A stretch of DNA of 64,000 nucleotides from Gracilaria vermiculophylla (GCA_019155205.2 JAHNZQ020000172.1:3455-67454), one strand, 5' to 3'; shown: positions 41,272 through 52,683, counted from the stretch's first letter. The notes: generated by a model not told the origin, from the sequence alone. Numbers and translations: made by a program.

Positions 41272-42480
41272 TTAACTTGAGAACTGCTTAAGACCCAACA
41301 TGTCCATAAAAAACCAATGCTTGTTCTTCTGTAGAGACTTTGGAAAAATATCAGCTGCCACATGTTCGGTAGGACAGTACGTAATTTTAACTTCTTCATT
41401 TTCCAAGAAGTACTGAATATAGAAATGCCGTATAGCAATGTGATTTGATTTTCTATGGCTTCCTTCCATTTTTGAAATTGCAATTGTAGACTGGTTGTCA
41501 ACAAAACATTGAAAAGTTTGTTCTTCTTTAGTTTTAAGATCTTTCGTGATTTTTACCAACCATTTCCCTTTTTTGACTGCCTCTGTACCTACAATTAATT
41601 CGGCCTCTGTGGACGACAATGCTACACAATTTTACTTTCGACTGCTCCACGACAATAAACAATTTCAATAAAATGTAGCATATCCAAAAACTGATTTTCT
41701 GTTTTCCGTATTTTCCCATCTGGCATCACTGTAGATATATAGTGACGTATTGATAGAGTTTTTGTAGACGAGACAAAAATCTTTTGTCTTCCGAATATAC
41801 CTAAGAACCCTCTTGCATGATTTCCAATGTTCTGTGCAATGCTCTTCAGAAAACTGACTTAATTTTCCAACTGCATATGCTACATCACGACGCGTTCGTG
41901 GCATAAGATACATAAGTCAACCAATTACTTCTCTGTAGGGAACGCCCGTAATTATTTCATCAGTTCCACATTTTTGTAAAGTACTGTTCGCCTCCAAGGG
42001 TGTATTAATTTCTTTGCAGTTCTCCATATTAAATAGGTTAAGCACAATTCTTGCGTAGGCACTTAGACATAATTTCAGAATTATTTTTTCTCGATTATAG
42101 TCGATTTCAATGCATATTACGTGCCAAATTTCTCCAATATCCTTCATTTGAAAATTAGAACTTAGTTCTTGCTTCACAAAATTTAACACCTTTGAACTTC
42201 CACTTGCCAGTACTAAAATATATCATCGACATATAGTGAAATAAAAACTTCATGGTCATCAATATTTGAGACAAATATTCCACTGTCTCCATGAGCTTTC
42301 GAAAATTTTATGTTGCTCAAAACTGAGCTAATCATTTTTTACCACGCTCTTGGCGCCTATTTTAGTCCATACACTTCCTTCGTTAGCTTGCAGATGAGAT
42401 TATAATTTTTTGAGTCAGTAAAACTCTCAGGCTTTTCCATAAAAATTTCTTACTCCAACACTCCATTTAAGAACGCTGTT
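41272..42480 (-). pseudogene. Copia-2 reverse transcriptase C-terminal part and RNase H
   Basis: RT catalytic region ISLYVDDIF (about 42235) with stops nearby, then FVKQELSSNFQMKDIGE, MPRTRRDVAYAVGKLSQF, SDARWENTENRKS. RNase H STEAELIVGTEAVKK, CFVDNQSTIAISKM and ITYCPTEHVAADIFPKSLQ (about 41350). Stops or frame changes near 42470, 42360, 41915 and 41630. Confidence 0.82.
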
Positions 42481-43906
42481 TAAACATCCATCTGGGTGAT
42501 GAACATTTTTTGTTGGAGTGCTACAGCCAGCATAGTTCGTAAAGAAGCCAGGCGTACCACTGGAGCGTACGTGTCAAAATATTCAATGCCATAATTCTGC
42601 TGATACCCTTTGCACACCAGTCTTGCCCTAAATATTTTCTCTTGATTCTTGGTTTCGGGTTTTATCTTGAAAACCCGTTTTGGTTGCAAAATATGCATGT
42701 CTGATTTTCGAGGGACCAGTTTCCAATTATTATTCTCGTATAAAGATTTAATATCTCTTTCCATTGCAGATGTCCCATAATTTTTCTGAACCCCTGACAG
42801 GGCCTCCTGTACATTATTTGGTTCTGTTTCGTCTGCAAGCATCATTACTGCACCGGCAGCAGCATCCTCATTTTCATCAGCATGCTCATATGTGAGCCAT
42901 GTTGGCTGTCTTTTAGATCTCCCACTTCTCCGTCAAATGATTTCGGGTGCTCGCTCATTTCTGGAGGTGGGTTGTAAGCCTCAGAACTTTCCGAATCATT
43001 TTCCTTTTCAGTGTTCGGCATTACTTCTTTTTCTTTCGATTGAAAATTTCTTAATGACCGAAATGATTTTGAACTCATTTTCTCAAGTACACATCCCTTG
43101 CATGTACTTATATCTTTTTGTTCCAAGTTTTCTGGAACACCATCTGCGGTTTTTTTCGATACGATTTCGCTCAAGATTAATTTTCCAACATGTCCTAGTC
43201 TGGCATCCCAAATATTTTGCTCCGTTATAGTGGCTGAGTATGCTACATAATTTTCCTCGATCTTTTTGAAGCTCTTAAAGCAGTACGTAGAATTTTCTTT
43301 CTTGACCTGAAGGAGTTTTCCATTCAAATATTTGGATAAAACGGTGCACCACCCTTTTTCAAAATAAACTCGATGTCCACGTTCATCAACTTGCACACTA
43401 GATAAAATGTGGTTAACAATTTCCGAGACAAATAAAAGATTTAGCACAGGCAGTGTCTTCATAGACCCATTCATAGTAATTTTCATAATCATGTTTCCCT
43501 TTTCTGTTGATTTGACATGGGTTCCATCTCCTAGTTCGATGGTAACTGGCTCAGTTCTTTTCAAAGTTTCCTCCATAGACCACTTTCGATTATTGGTCAT
43601 GTGGAAGGATGCACCAGAGTCCATATACCACGTTCCATAGATTTTTCTTTGGTCTTGTTCAGCCATCAAAAAATTTCCGGAGGACGAATTACTCGTGTGG
43701 GGCTGTGTAGAATTTTTTCGTATCCTTTTTGCGTTTTCTACAGTCCGCAATTTTGTGCCCTTATTTTCTACAGTAGTGACACTTATAGGAAATTTTGTAT
43801 TCTTGATTGTTGACTTTTCCCTGTAGGAGACTTCCAGATTTTTCTTGCTCTTTAGACAATTTTTGTCTGGACTTTTCACGCAAAATTTTAGCGTGGATTT
43901 CTTCAA
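42480..43906 (-). pseudogene. Copia-2 gag tail, protease, integrase start fused to hinge/RT
   Basis: One long frame from 43906 to 42845. Protease box WYMDSGASFHMTNN (about 43610), pre-integrase TCKGCVLEKMSSKSFRSLRNFQSK, then without the integrase core directly EKEVMPNTEKENDSESSEAY. After 42845 RT start VQEALSGVQKNYGTSAMERD, FKIKPETKNQEKIFRARLVCKGY and FDTYAPVVRLASLR to 42480. In copia-1 the same protein continues FQSKRKLELIHTDLCGPM, so the catalytic integrase domain (about 400 residues) is missing here. Confidence 0.85.
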
Positions 43907-44399
43907 TGCTTAGATTTTCAGCTATATTTTCAATGTAACAACCAAACTTTTATAGCTTTTTGGTGAGCTACGCAATAATCTCATAATATATATTCTTCTT
44001 TTGTTTTATCCACCCCGAGCTGTTTCAATTTTGTTTTTAGACGTTTTATTCCTCTATATGTTGTTTAGCTGATTCTCCTTCGTGGAGCCTTTTTGACGTA
44101 AAGCCCTCCTCCGTGGTCATTTTATTCGCCATACCCTTATTTTCGTACACTTCTGCAAGGGCGTTCCAGGCTTCTGTACCGGTTTTGCATGACTCAACAT
44201 AGACTATTTGATTATCATTGAATGATAAACAAGTATCTATTAATGCGTTCTCACTAGCAGTAGCATTATTTTCCTCTTCTGCTACAGCTATCCGATACCC
44301 CTTCTTCTTAAGGTAATTTGTCATGCGAAATTTCCAAGAGAAATAATTATCTCCATTAAGTTTCTCTATTTTGAACGTGCTTTTGTCTTCTATATCCAT
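43735..44399 (-). pseudogene. Copia-2 gag
   Basis: MDIEDKSTFKIEKLNGDNYF at 44399, then TEAWNALAEVYENKGMANKM and HEGESAKQHIEE. Frame changes occur near 44040 and 43930. A zinc knuckle CHYCRK-stop-GHKIADC near 43750 keeps all four ligands but holds a TAA. This is the copia UBN2-type gag. Confidence 0.8.
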
Positions 44400-44417
44400 G
44401 TTTCTTGTTGACGTGAA

Positions 44418-44609
44418 TTAACGAGTTTCGATTTTCGGAAATGACACAGCGTACTGTACAGTATGGTCGATTACGGTTTTTGACGGTTTTTGACGGTTTA
44501 GCCCGATTCTGATAGCACGGTTTTTGAAATTCTGATTTCTGTACTGTACGATTCTATGGTTTTCGTACAACCTCGAACTTCTACGATGTTGTTCGGATTT
44601 CAAGTTCAC
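44418..44609 (-). other. Copia-2 leader reading frame, 63 codons
   Basis: Counterpart of 8966-9157 (MNLKSEQHRRSSRLYENHRI). Same length in both copies. Confidence 0.35.
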
Positions 44610-44660
44610 AGCCGACTTCTAAGCTGGTGTACTAGCGACGAGATTGACTTAGGCGTAGTC

Positions 44661-44673
44661 TGGGCCCAAAACC
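44661..44673 (-). other. Copia-2 primer-binding site (initiator tRNA-Met half)
   Basis: The minus strand reads GGTTTTGGGCCCA, three bases from the LTR. One mismatch to the tRNA anticodon arm; copia-1 has a different single mismatch. Confidence 0.65.
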
Positions 44674-44676
44674 TAT

Positions 44677-44957
44677 TGTAAATAGGTGTACTACAGAGCT
44701 TAGGAAAACCTTGAGTAATCGCAATGTTGTTTTATCTCGATGAATCGGCTTGACTTCTATCATTCATCAAACCTGGTCTGCAATTCTTTCTTATATAGTG
44801 TTCTCATAATGTTCTATAGTCTTCTAGAACTTTTAATAGTTTCTATCATAAAGCATAAAATACTTCTACATAATTTCTTCTACAGAACCTTCTACAAGTC
44901 TCTAGATATTAGCAGTTTCTAGTTACTTCCTAGAAGCTTGTAGATGCTTCTACAACA
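44677..44957 (-). repeat. Copia-2 5' LTR, 281 bp
   Basis: Same length as its partner. Followed by GTTAT (44958-44962). Confidence 0.9.
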
Positions 44958-45471
44958 GTTATGGGGTGCTCGCAGCCATTACCGGCATTTATTAGTTGTT
45001 TAGGTGCTGTGGCGAGACTGAAAATGCTTCTAAAAACCTTGAACATCTTGTTTATACACAAATACTGACTGCATAAGTAAAAACACACGCGTCTCATTAA
45101 ACATACGCAGTTTGCATTGATAGTGGCTGCTGAAGTAGTACTACCATTCAACACTGAGTGTGAAACCAGCCATAGAGCAATAGAGTGCTAGCTATATTAT
45201 TTTAAAAATATCTGCACAATGACAATAATGTGGGAACAACACTGATGTGTTGTCTGTAAAAAGCTAAAATTTTCGTTATTTCTCCGGTGCGCGAAATCGT
45301 CATCAGACAGGTGCTCAAAAAGCTCATATTGAGAGAATAAGCGGCATGTTGCAATTATAAACTGTCATGCAGAATACCTTGCGTTCTCAGAAAGAGCAGG
45401 ATTCTTCCAAAGTAGTCACTCACAGTCACTGAATCTAATAAATGTAGAAAAAAAAAGATGCAAAATTTTCA
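44958..45471. other. Spacer between copia-2 and T1, no gene
   Basis: AT-rich, stops in all frames. Nothing recognised. Confidence 0.45.
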
Positions 45472-46223
45472 TAAGACAGTGAAATTCTATACTGCCAGTT
45501 AGATTTAAGTAAAATAAGCGCACCATTTTTGCAGACATTTTATACTATAAGACCACCAAAAGAAAGGTATTGATCTCTTCTTTCGTACTAGCTACAGCCT
45601 CATAAATTCTTAGTAACGATGCCTCGTGGAACAGCTCTCACAATATTCGATATAGAGCAAATTGTTGCTCTGCACAGCGAGGCTCATTCTATATCTCACA
45701 TCGCGAGATCTTTGCAGCGCTCTCGCTGTGTTATTCGCAACTTCTTAAAACATCCCAATCCCGCTCAGCAACAGCCTTTTAAAACCAGGCATAAAAACGT
45801 TTCTTCAACTATCAAAAGGGCAATCGTTCGAGCTGCTACACTTCAAAACAAATCCTCGAAAGAAATTCGAAGGGACTATAAACTCTCCGTTACTTTTCGA
45901 AGAGTGCAGCAAATTTTACAGGAGGTTTCATACTTAAAGTATAAAAAAATGAAAACCGGTCCAATGATGACGTCAAAACATAAAAGTTTAAGAATGGAAT
46001 TCGCTAAAAAACGTTTAAAGTGGGACGCTGCGAACTGGAAAAAAGTGGTTTTTAGTGATGAAAAGAAGTTCAATTTAGACGGCCCAGATGGTTTGAATCA
46101 CTACTGGCATGATCTTCGAAGGGAACCTTTTTATTTTTCAAAACGTCAAAATGGTGGAGGTTCTATGAATACGACCGCTTACTATGTTTAAGTTGGTCGT
46201 ATATAATCGCACCCGCTCGTTGC

Positions 46224-46671
46224 TATTTTGTATTTGAATTGTCACGTTTATGCATCTCGTGGCGACCTCGTATGTTTATGTTGCGACCTCTGAACTGTGT
46301 CGCTTATCGGTACTTATACTTCTACGCATATCCTGTTTTGTAAAGAAGCGCGGAGACACCGACATCTCACCTATTGTGTACTTTGTTCTACACTCTANNN
46401 NNNNNNNNNNNNNNNNNNNNNNNNNNNNNNNNNNNNNNNNNNNNNNNNNNNNNNNNNNNNNNNNNNNNNNNNNNNNNNNNNNNNNNNNNNNNNNNNNTAT
46501 TTTGTATTTGAATTGTCACGTTTATGCATCTCGTGGCGACCTCTTATGTTTATGTTGCGACCTCTGAACTGTGTCGCTTATCGGTACTTATACTTCTACG
46601 CATATCCTGTTTTGTAAAGAAGCGCGGAGACACCGACATCTCACCTATTGTGTACTTTGTTCTACACTCTA
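46224..46671. repeat. 174-bp sequence duplicated across the assembly gap
   Basis: 46224-46397 and 46498-46671 are the same 174 bp with about one difference, ending precisely at the N run and starting precisely after it. Confidence 0.9.
46398..46497. other. Assembly gap, exactly 100 N
   Basis: Run of N of a standard placeholder length. Any frame read through it is meaningless. Confidence 0.99.
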
Positions 46672-47253
46672 GCATATCGACTCTTCTTTACTGTTCGACT
46701 CGATCGACAATCTAGTTTCACCCTAACTATTCTTAGGTTCAGTCATGATTTGGGGATGCATTTCCTACTATGGCGTTCCGCAACTATCTTTAATAGAAGG
46801 AAATTAAAATTTGGATCGGTATGTTACTATTCTGGAAGAAGATTTATTGCCATTTGCTGCAGAATTATTTGGTGAAAATTGGATTTTTCAGCAAGATGGA
46901 GTTTCAGTGCATAGATCAAAGTGCACTCAAAAATGGGTTTCTGAAAATAATATAACGGTTTTAGACTGGCCCGCAAAAAGACCAGATTTAAACATTATCG
47001 AGAATGTCTGGAGAATGTTGGCAAGGGCTGTTTACGCTAAAAAATCGCCAATTTAATAATAAGGAAGACTTAATTGAAGCTATAGGGGTGGCTTGGTCGA
47101 ATATCCAGGTAAAATATATTCGCAAACTGTATTATTCTATTCCTGACAGGTTGCTTAAGGTCAAAGAGCAAAAAGGATCAGCAACGCTTTACTAGAAACC
47201 TGTTTTAGAAAAATATCAAGTAAAGTAGCAGTATAATATTTCACTGTCTTATA

Positions 47254-48532
47254 CAGACTGTTTCAAAAACATAAGACATGCTGTGAAATCTCAAAAAAAC
47301 GAACAAATGTATACTGTACGCCTACAAAAATAGGTTTCAGAAAAAAGTAAAGTCCAAAAAACGTTTCAAACACATATGATCATCAATAACAAATCTTTAC
47401 TGCGCGACGCTCAATAGTTTACTTTGCATCTTTTTTGCTGTATAACGCTAATGCAGCGTTTCGGCATCAAATTGATGTACTTTTTAACAGTTGAAACTGT
47501 TATAGATTTCCAGCAATTTTTAATACAGTTTTTGAGTTCAAGAACTGTCTTAAATTGCCTTCCAGGCGCATAAATCATCCTTGCCAGCAGTCCCCAAATG
47601 TTTTCGATTGGGTTCAAATCTGGTGAGCGCGCTGGCCACTCTAAAATAGATACCTCAGACTCCTGTAGCCAATTTTTGATTAACGATGCAGTGTATAGAG
47701 GCGCATTATCCTGTTGAAAAATGAAATGTTCTTCATAAAAACATAAACAAAAACGTAGAAAATAGTTGTATAGAACTTATTGATATTGTTCTGCATTCAT
47801 GTTCGTTTCAATGAAGGCAATTTCCGTTAGACCTTTGTTATAAATGCCCGCCCAGACCATTACGGAGCCTGCACCATAGTTCCTGGTGTACGATTCATGA
47901 GGTTCCTTACGAAGATCGTGCCAATAATATTTATAGCAATCTGGTCCGTCCAAATTGAACTTTTTTTCATCAGTAAAAATAACATTTTTCCATTCCTTTT
48001 TCCAGTAGGCTTTTCCAGCACACCAAACAATCCTTTTTTGCTTGTGATGGTCTTGGAGTAAGAAAGTTTTCTTCATTTTTTTATATTTAAATAAATTTGT
48101 GCTGTTTATCTGCTTTTATATAGTTGATTTAGAAACGTTGAGATTGAGATTTATTCCAAATATTTTGCACGATACTTTTACTTTACATAATTCTCTTTTA
48201 ATCCCTCTTTCATCTGCTGGGCGGAGCTTCTTAAGGCGTCCAGAAGATCGTTTTAATCCATAAAGAGTCACATTTTGGAGAAAAGCAGCTATTTTGACCC
48301 TAAAATGCTTCCGTTTTTTGGCGATAGCACTGTTAGAATGTTTCTCGGCGTTTAACGCAATGATTAAAAGCTGTTCTTTCTTGGAAAGTGGCGGACCTCG
48401 AGCCATTTTTATTAGAAAGAAGGCGGCGTACATATCTTTTTGAACCGATTCTACGTAGACTATGTGCAAAATCTAGCCTACAGTACAGTTTTGGCGCACT
48501 TTTGGGGGGTGATATGTTTTTGAAACGCACTG
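47254..48532 (-). mobile_element. T2: Tc1/mariner (DD34E) transposon, 1279 bp
   Basis: Inverted ends CAGACTGTTTCAAAAACATA (47254-47273) and the complement of TATGTTTTTGAAACGCACTG (48513-48532), with TA on both flanks (47252-47253 and 48533-48534). It adjoins T1 so closely that the two TA targets form TATA. Transposase is on the minus strand. Confidence 0.9.
47411..48406 (-). pseudogene. T2 Tc1/mariner transposase, nearly intact
   Basis: The native start is probably MARGPPLSKKEQLLIIALNA at 48406 (an earlier ATG at 48469 lies in the terminal region). Helix-turn-helix N-terminus, then stops near 48116. Catalytic NVIFTDEKKFNLDGPD (first Asp, about 47970), FIFQQDNAPLYTA (second Asp, about 47715) and SPDLNPIENIWG (Glu, about 47590) give DD34E. 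A second break lies near 47776. It ends RCKVNY at 47411. Only two or three lesions, so a relatively young copy. Confidence 0.85.
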
Positions 48533-48535
48533 TAG

Positions 48536-51500
48536 TAATTTCGCTTCAAAAAAAACTTGTTTTTACATCTTCTGCCCTGCTTGACACCTCAGAAAAAAGA
48601 CAATGATTCTATTAAAACATGGAATAGAAGGGAGGAAAGGACTATTTTTGTGCAGTGATTGGAGCCAAAAAGAACCAGTTTTTGTGCCTGTCTTATAACA
48701 ATTTGGCTCACTGTAAGTTTCTACTTGTATTTCAGATAAAACTCGTCTCAACCGCCGCGTACAAATCTTGGTGAAACTCACCGGAGATACTCATCATGAT
48801 GCGATTTGGCCACCGGGCGCCGATTTAGAAAACTGTCGCAAAACGATTCAACAATATGTGGCACTCCAGTGTCGCTGAGACAAATTCGGCTGCAAACGGG
48901 GTGAGTGGAACAACTAAATGTTAGATCCAAGCTATATTTTAAGGTAGAAGATACCACGCAGCTATGAAAGTCACTACACAAAGTATTTCAAGCGCGAGTG
49001 CGCTCGTCCTAGCAGTTTGCCGGTTTTGATGTGTGGGTACAAGTACGGCGACCATTCCGATGTGGATGCAAGCCTCGACGTATAGTCGCCGTGCAAGATA
49101 GGTACTGTTTGCCGAAACGTTTATATGACAGATAGAAACAAAATAAAAACATCTGTATGCTCCGTTTGCAAGTACGGACGCGGGCAGACTTTTCGAAGGC
49201 ATTGTGTTCTACAGTTTCAAATTCAAAAACGTGAAAATGAAAGAAGCTCACCGTTTGCAAATGAAACCGTATTTTGTTCTTCCCAGGACTCACAGAGACT
49301 TGCCTCTTGTTTTCGTTCGTTATGACCAGATCAGTAATGTTTTGGTGGATTTTTACACAGTTGGAGAGTATTATATGAACTGAAAGAAACTAAAAACCTG
49401 ATTGTGTGAAAGGGATGGTGTTTGCTACTTGTGACGCAGAGGAGCGGGGAAATTATGAAAGTAGTACAGGAGATCCTGTGCGCAGAGACGATCCGAAAAC
49501 TGGCAGAACAGATGGTGATGTCCTGCAGTGATGCTGAACAAATGAGATGTGAATCAAAATGAGTAATGTAAAAAACTTTCTGAAATTGACAGCTAACAAA
49601 CCAAGGTTTGACGTATGTATGGTATGTAGCGAACAACACCAAAACAGAACTATCAAAAGCGCGCAACCGAACTTGGTCCAAAGACGAAAGCTCGTTCGCC
49701 GGAGCAAAAACACAAGTGCAATACAAAACGAGAAAAAAAATCGGTTGATCCCTCAGTTTGGTGGCAGCGGTGGGGGGCTGTTAGTCGCACGTGGCCAGCA
49801 TCAGCCGCACTGTGCGCAACAGATCACGCGCCGCCGCTCGGTGCAGTTTGACGATTTGCCTCACAGCCAGCGCATGGCACGGCGCCCGTGCGCGTAATTT
49901 GGGCGCCACGGCGCTCCGCGCCGCTGCCGCACACAGCGTTTGGTGCATTTCGGTGACGGCATGGGAAACAGTGCAACAGGTGATTTTGGCGCTCCTAAGT
50001 GCGGAGAAGACACGTTTTTAGGGGCCACGGAATAACTATTTCTGGCCGCTCATATCGATAGTTGGTGTGTGTACCTCAACTTCACTGTGTTGCACGAAAT
50101 GCGTCGTTTCATACAACGCCTGCAAAGGCTCGTGTTGCTTCCACAACGCGATTCCAAGAAAAGCGAGCAGCGAGCTACAACCGAAACACTGATGACCCGT
50201 TCCATTCATTATTGACTGTTCGCCGTATGAAGTAATGTGTCACAAAGTTGATTTGACATGGCAGTTTGCAAGTAGAGCCCACCATGCGTTCTTCAGCAGT
50301 GCTCCCCACGCTCGAAACGTCATAACGTACGCATGAAAGCTGCGTGTCTTTGCTTTTTGTGTACAACAGCTAGGGTTCTGAATCACGAAAAAAACGTCGT
50401 AAATAATAAGCAAAATATAGTTTTAATGTATCGCGCGTGGCAAGCTCGTGTCCGCCACCGCCATCAGCGCGCCCAGAGCGTGTATGAGGCTACACATTTC
50501 GGTCACACCTCAATCATTTCAAGCTTTGAGATCGACCGAGGACGATCCGTCCACTTACATTTCGACTCCATCGCTCGCTGCAGTTGCCGACTTCCAACCA
50601 ACTTGTCTTGAACAAAGTTCAAACCGCGCTTCAGAGTAGCGCGAGAAGCACAAGTCTTGTGCCTCTGCTTGCGAGTCTCCGCCTCAAGACCCTCCAGCCC
50701 ATCTCCGCGCGGAGCGAGCTTAATATGGCGACGGAGCTCTGCAGCACTTTCAAGCCAAAACCTGCCCTTAGTCGTTGCTTTTTAAACGTTCAGTACACAC
50801 TCCGCGGTCAAATGACGCCCGTTTCACGTGTTTTGGCCGAAATTTTGCATCTCTTTGGTTTTGAGTTCCATTCGACCAACAGCTTTAACTCAACAACTCA
50901 CATGACTTCTACGAGAATAGACTATTGAAAGCTACATGTTTTTGGTCTCTTGTCACTTCGTAATGAAGGGAACGGGTCGTAAGGTTTTTCCGTGAGATCA
51001 AGTCGCTTGCTGCTCGTTTTTATCGGGATCCCGTTTTGGAAGAAGAACGAGCCTGAAGAGGTGTTGAATGAGACGACGTTCTAAAACATTTCCAACGCAT
51101 TTCCTGTTCAGCTGTATCGGGTTGTAAACAGTGGTTCACGCGGCTTATATTGAGCCACTTATCGCAGCGCGCGCTGTTGCGTCTCGCCAGACGGCGGCGA
51201 CCCCCCCGGGCGGATGTTGGGCCGCACCTGCTTGGAGCCGCGCGGGCTCGTGGCCACACAGCATGGGCGCCCATTGCTTCCGTCACTGCTCATTGGCGAC
51301 CAGAGTGAATGCGTGCGGGTGCATGGCTTGGAAGCGCGTCACGCCGGTGTCGGAGCTTACTGTGAAGTGCCGTTTTGGTGGTGTTAGACAAGTTCAATGG
51401 CGTTGATTTTCTGCACTTAGCGGCGCTGTATGCTCAGTTGGAACGAGTTTTGGCATTTACGCTTCCATCTCGCTTTTCACTGCGCATTTCAAGTATACAA

Positions 51501-51774
51501 ACGAACCGCTTTGGATGTCGTCCGACGCGTATCATAGCCGACCATCTCATTGAGGGCGATGCACAAGTTACTTCCCGAAATGCGCTGGTCTTTGGAAGCA
51601 AGTTGCGTTTCAGTCGCACACAATCCGCAACTCTTTCCAGTATAAAGTTGACCCGCGGTGTGAGCGAACCACCTTGGAACGCTAGCTTCTCACATCCGCC
51701 GTGCGGTGAATCAATCGGCACTCTCGAGTTTGTTGATAACTACTCCCATACCTTAATCATTACCAGGCAGCAGA
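48536..51774. other. Unassigned region, partly GC-rich
   Basis: No element termini seen. 49740-50020 and 50440-51300 are GC-richer and carry short open frames on both strands. 49559-49897 plus ends FGGSGGGLLVARGQHQPHC; 50584-50928 plus includes MATELCSTFKPKPALSRC. They look like pieces of host exons, but none has a recognisable domain or clear splice pattern. Confidence 0.35.
50584..50928 (+). CDS. Hypothetical ORF, 114 codons
   Basis: ATG at 50584 to TGA at 50926. Ser/Leu-rich, no domain, no signal. Listed because it is the longest frame in a non-element stretch. Confidence 0.2.
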   Translation: MPTSNQLVLNKVQTALQSSARSTSLVPLLASLRLKTLQPISARSELNMATELCSTFKPKPALSRCFLNVQYTLRGQMTPVSRVLAEILHLFGFEFHSTNSFNSTTHMTSTRIDY

Positions 51775-52014
51775 ATGGATTCTCCCGCCGAATACCGCAC
51801 CATTCCAGTCGGCGACCATGTAAACGTTGCCAAGCTGTTATCCGCAACGTCAGCAAACAGAACCTGGAAGAATGTGCTTGCAGTCGTCATGCTTGTAGCC
51901 GTAACCGCCTTTGTCTCAGCTCGCGTTACTTCCTCCAACATCAGGCACGAATGGGCTCACGAAATCCACACAGGCCCAGTCGTTGACTCCAACCGCTTCC
52001 TTGGATCGTTGTAA
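51775..52014 (+). CDS. Small single-pass membrane protein, 79 codons
   Basis: ATG at 51775 to TAA at 52012-52014. Polar N-terminus (MDSPAEYRTIPVGDHVNVAK), then one strong membrane segment VLAVVMLVAVTAFVSARV preceded by basic and aromatic residues (NRTWKN), then a polar tail ending VVDSNRFLGSL. Basic residues before the helix are compatible with a type II or tail-in orientation. Balanced codon use and position in non-element DNA make it one of the better host-gene candidates. It may be only the first exon of a larger gene. Family not recognised. Confidence 0.45.
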   Translation: MDSPAEYRTIPVGDHVNVAKLLSATSANRTWKNVLAVVMLVAVTAFVSARVTSSNIRHEWAHEIHTGPVVDSNRFLGSL

Positions 52015-52681
52015 CGCGTGTCCCCGCTCGGTCGCCCCGCCATTGACACGCAGCTTGTACAGATCAGTCGTACCATGGTTGATGAAATTTGTCGCAGTAT
52101 TACGTATACCTCCTGCAAATATGACTCAGCCAGGGACACCAATTGGTGCAAAATCTGCAGTGTGTATTAGTGATCCCCCCTCCCTCCCAGCAAACGCTTC
52201 TGGTGCGCTTCCTCAAGGTGGAGCCTGAAAGATACACACATTTTGCTCTGTGGACACCAAGTTTGCGGCTGCACGCACTTCATACAAGCAATGCAGTGAT
52301 ACACATGTAAAATTTGTGCACCGCCTTTGTTTGCATTAAATATACCATTGCTATGCCTTCATGTGCCATTGAAATGTACACCGAACGTGTTGTTGCTTTG
52401 TAGTTTCTCATGTACAACTAGCAAATCATCACTGTCACAACACATATGCCTCAGACCTTCTCCCATCAGTAAGGGCTTGATAGTAAGTGAAAATAATCTA
52501 AGATGCGTGGGATGTTGAGAAAAGGCCAATAAATAAAAGATGAATGTCTGTCCCACCACTATCCGCAAATGATATGATTCCATCGAAGACCGTCTACGAT
52601 GTGTGATAGAAGAGAGCGCAATCACGTGCGAAGGTTGGCACAGCTCCAAAATCTGTTTTAGAAGCTCTCTGGAATGAAAAA
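52015..52681. other. No gene seen before T3
   Basis: Frequent stops. Possible 3' flank of the 51775 ORF; AATAAA occurs near 52530. Confidence 0.4.
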
Positions 52682-52683
52682 TA

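Larger units (their letters stand above)
40984..44957 (-). mobile_element. Copia-2: Ty1/copia element with both LTRs, internally deleted
   Basis: Two 281-bp LTRs (40984-41264, 44677-44957) with flanks TTTAT and GTTAT (a 4-of-5 target duplication). Minus order: primer site, 63-codon leader frame, gag (44399-43735), protease and integrase start (43700-43060), an in-frame deletion of the integrase core, hinge/RT (43050-41917) and RNase H (41913-41272). The polypurine tract beside the 3' LTR reads AAGAGGGTG. Stops in RT and gag make it dead. Confidence 0.9.
46164..46735. mobile_element. Insertion in T1 transposase with AGGTTC duplication (true size about 300 bp)
   Basis: Flanked by AGGTTC on both sides (about 46158-46163 and 46736-46741). 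Ends TATGAAT and ATTCTT(A) are imperfect inverted repeats. It contains the 100-N gap and a 174-bp sequence repeated on both sides of it. If that repeat is one sequence, the insert is about 297 bp. Non-coding; type unknown (solo LTR or MITE-like). Confidence 0.55.
45619..47194 (+). pseudogene. T1 Tc1/mariner transposase, split by insertion
   Basis: Start at 45619 (MPRGTALTIFDIEQIVALHS). Helix-turn-helix DNA-binding region in the first 110 residues. First catalytic Asp in VVFSDEKKFNLDGPDG (about 46050). The frame is cut at RQNGGGS (about 46160) and resumes after the insertion as VMIWGCISYYG (about 46745). Second Asp in WIFQQDGVSVHRS and Glu in PDLNIIENVW give D-34-E. Frame changes near 46805 and 47050 and a stop at 47192-47194 (GSATLY). 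It would cut and paste the element at TA sites. Confidence 0.85.
45474..47249 (+). mobile_element. T1: Tc1/mariner (DD34E) transposon carrying an insertion
   Basis: Terminal inverted repeats AGACAGTGAAATTCTATACTGC (left) and its near-complement on the right (2 mismatches in about 22), flanked by TA at 45472-45473 and 47250-47251. The transposase is on the plus strand. Without the insertion at about 46164-46735 the element is close to 1.2 kb, normal for Tc1/mariner. Confidence 0.88.

Noticed and set aside
46250..46617. Two plus-strand ORFs crossing the gap
   Set aside because: They read through the 100 N and exist only because N codons do not give stops.
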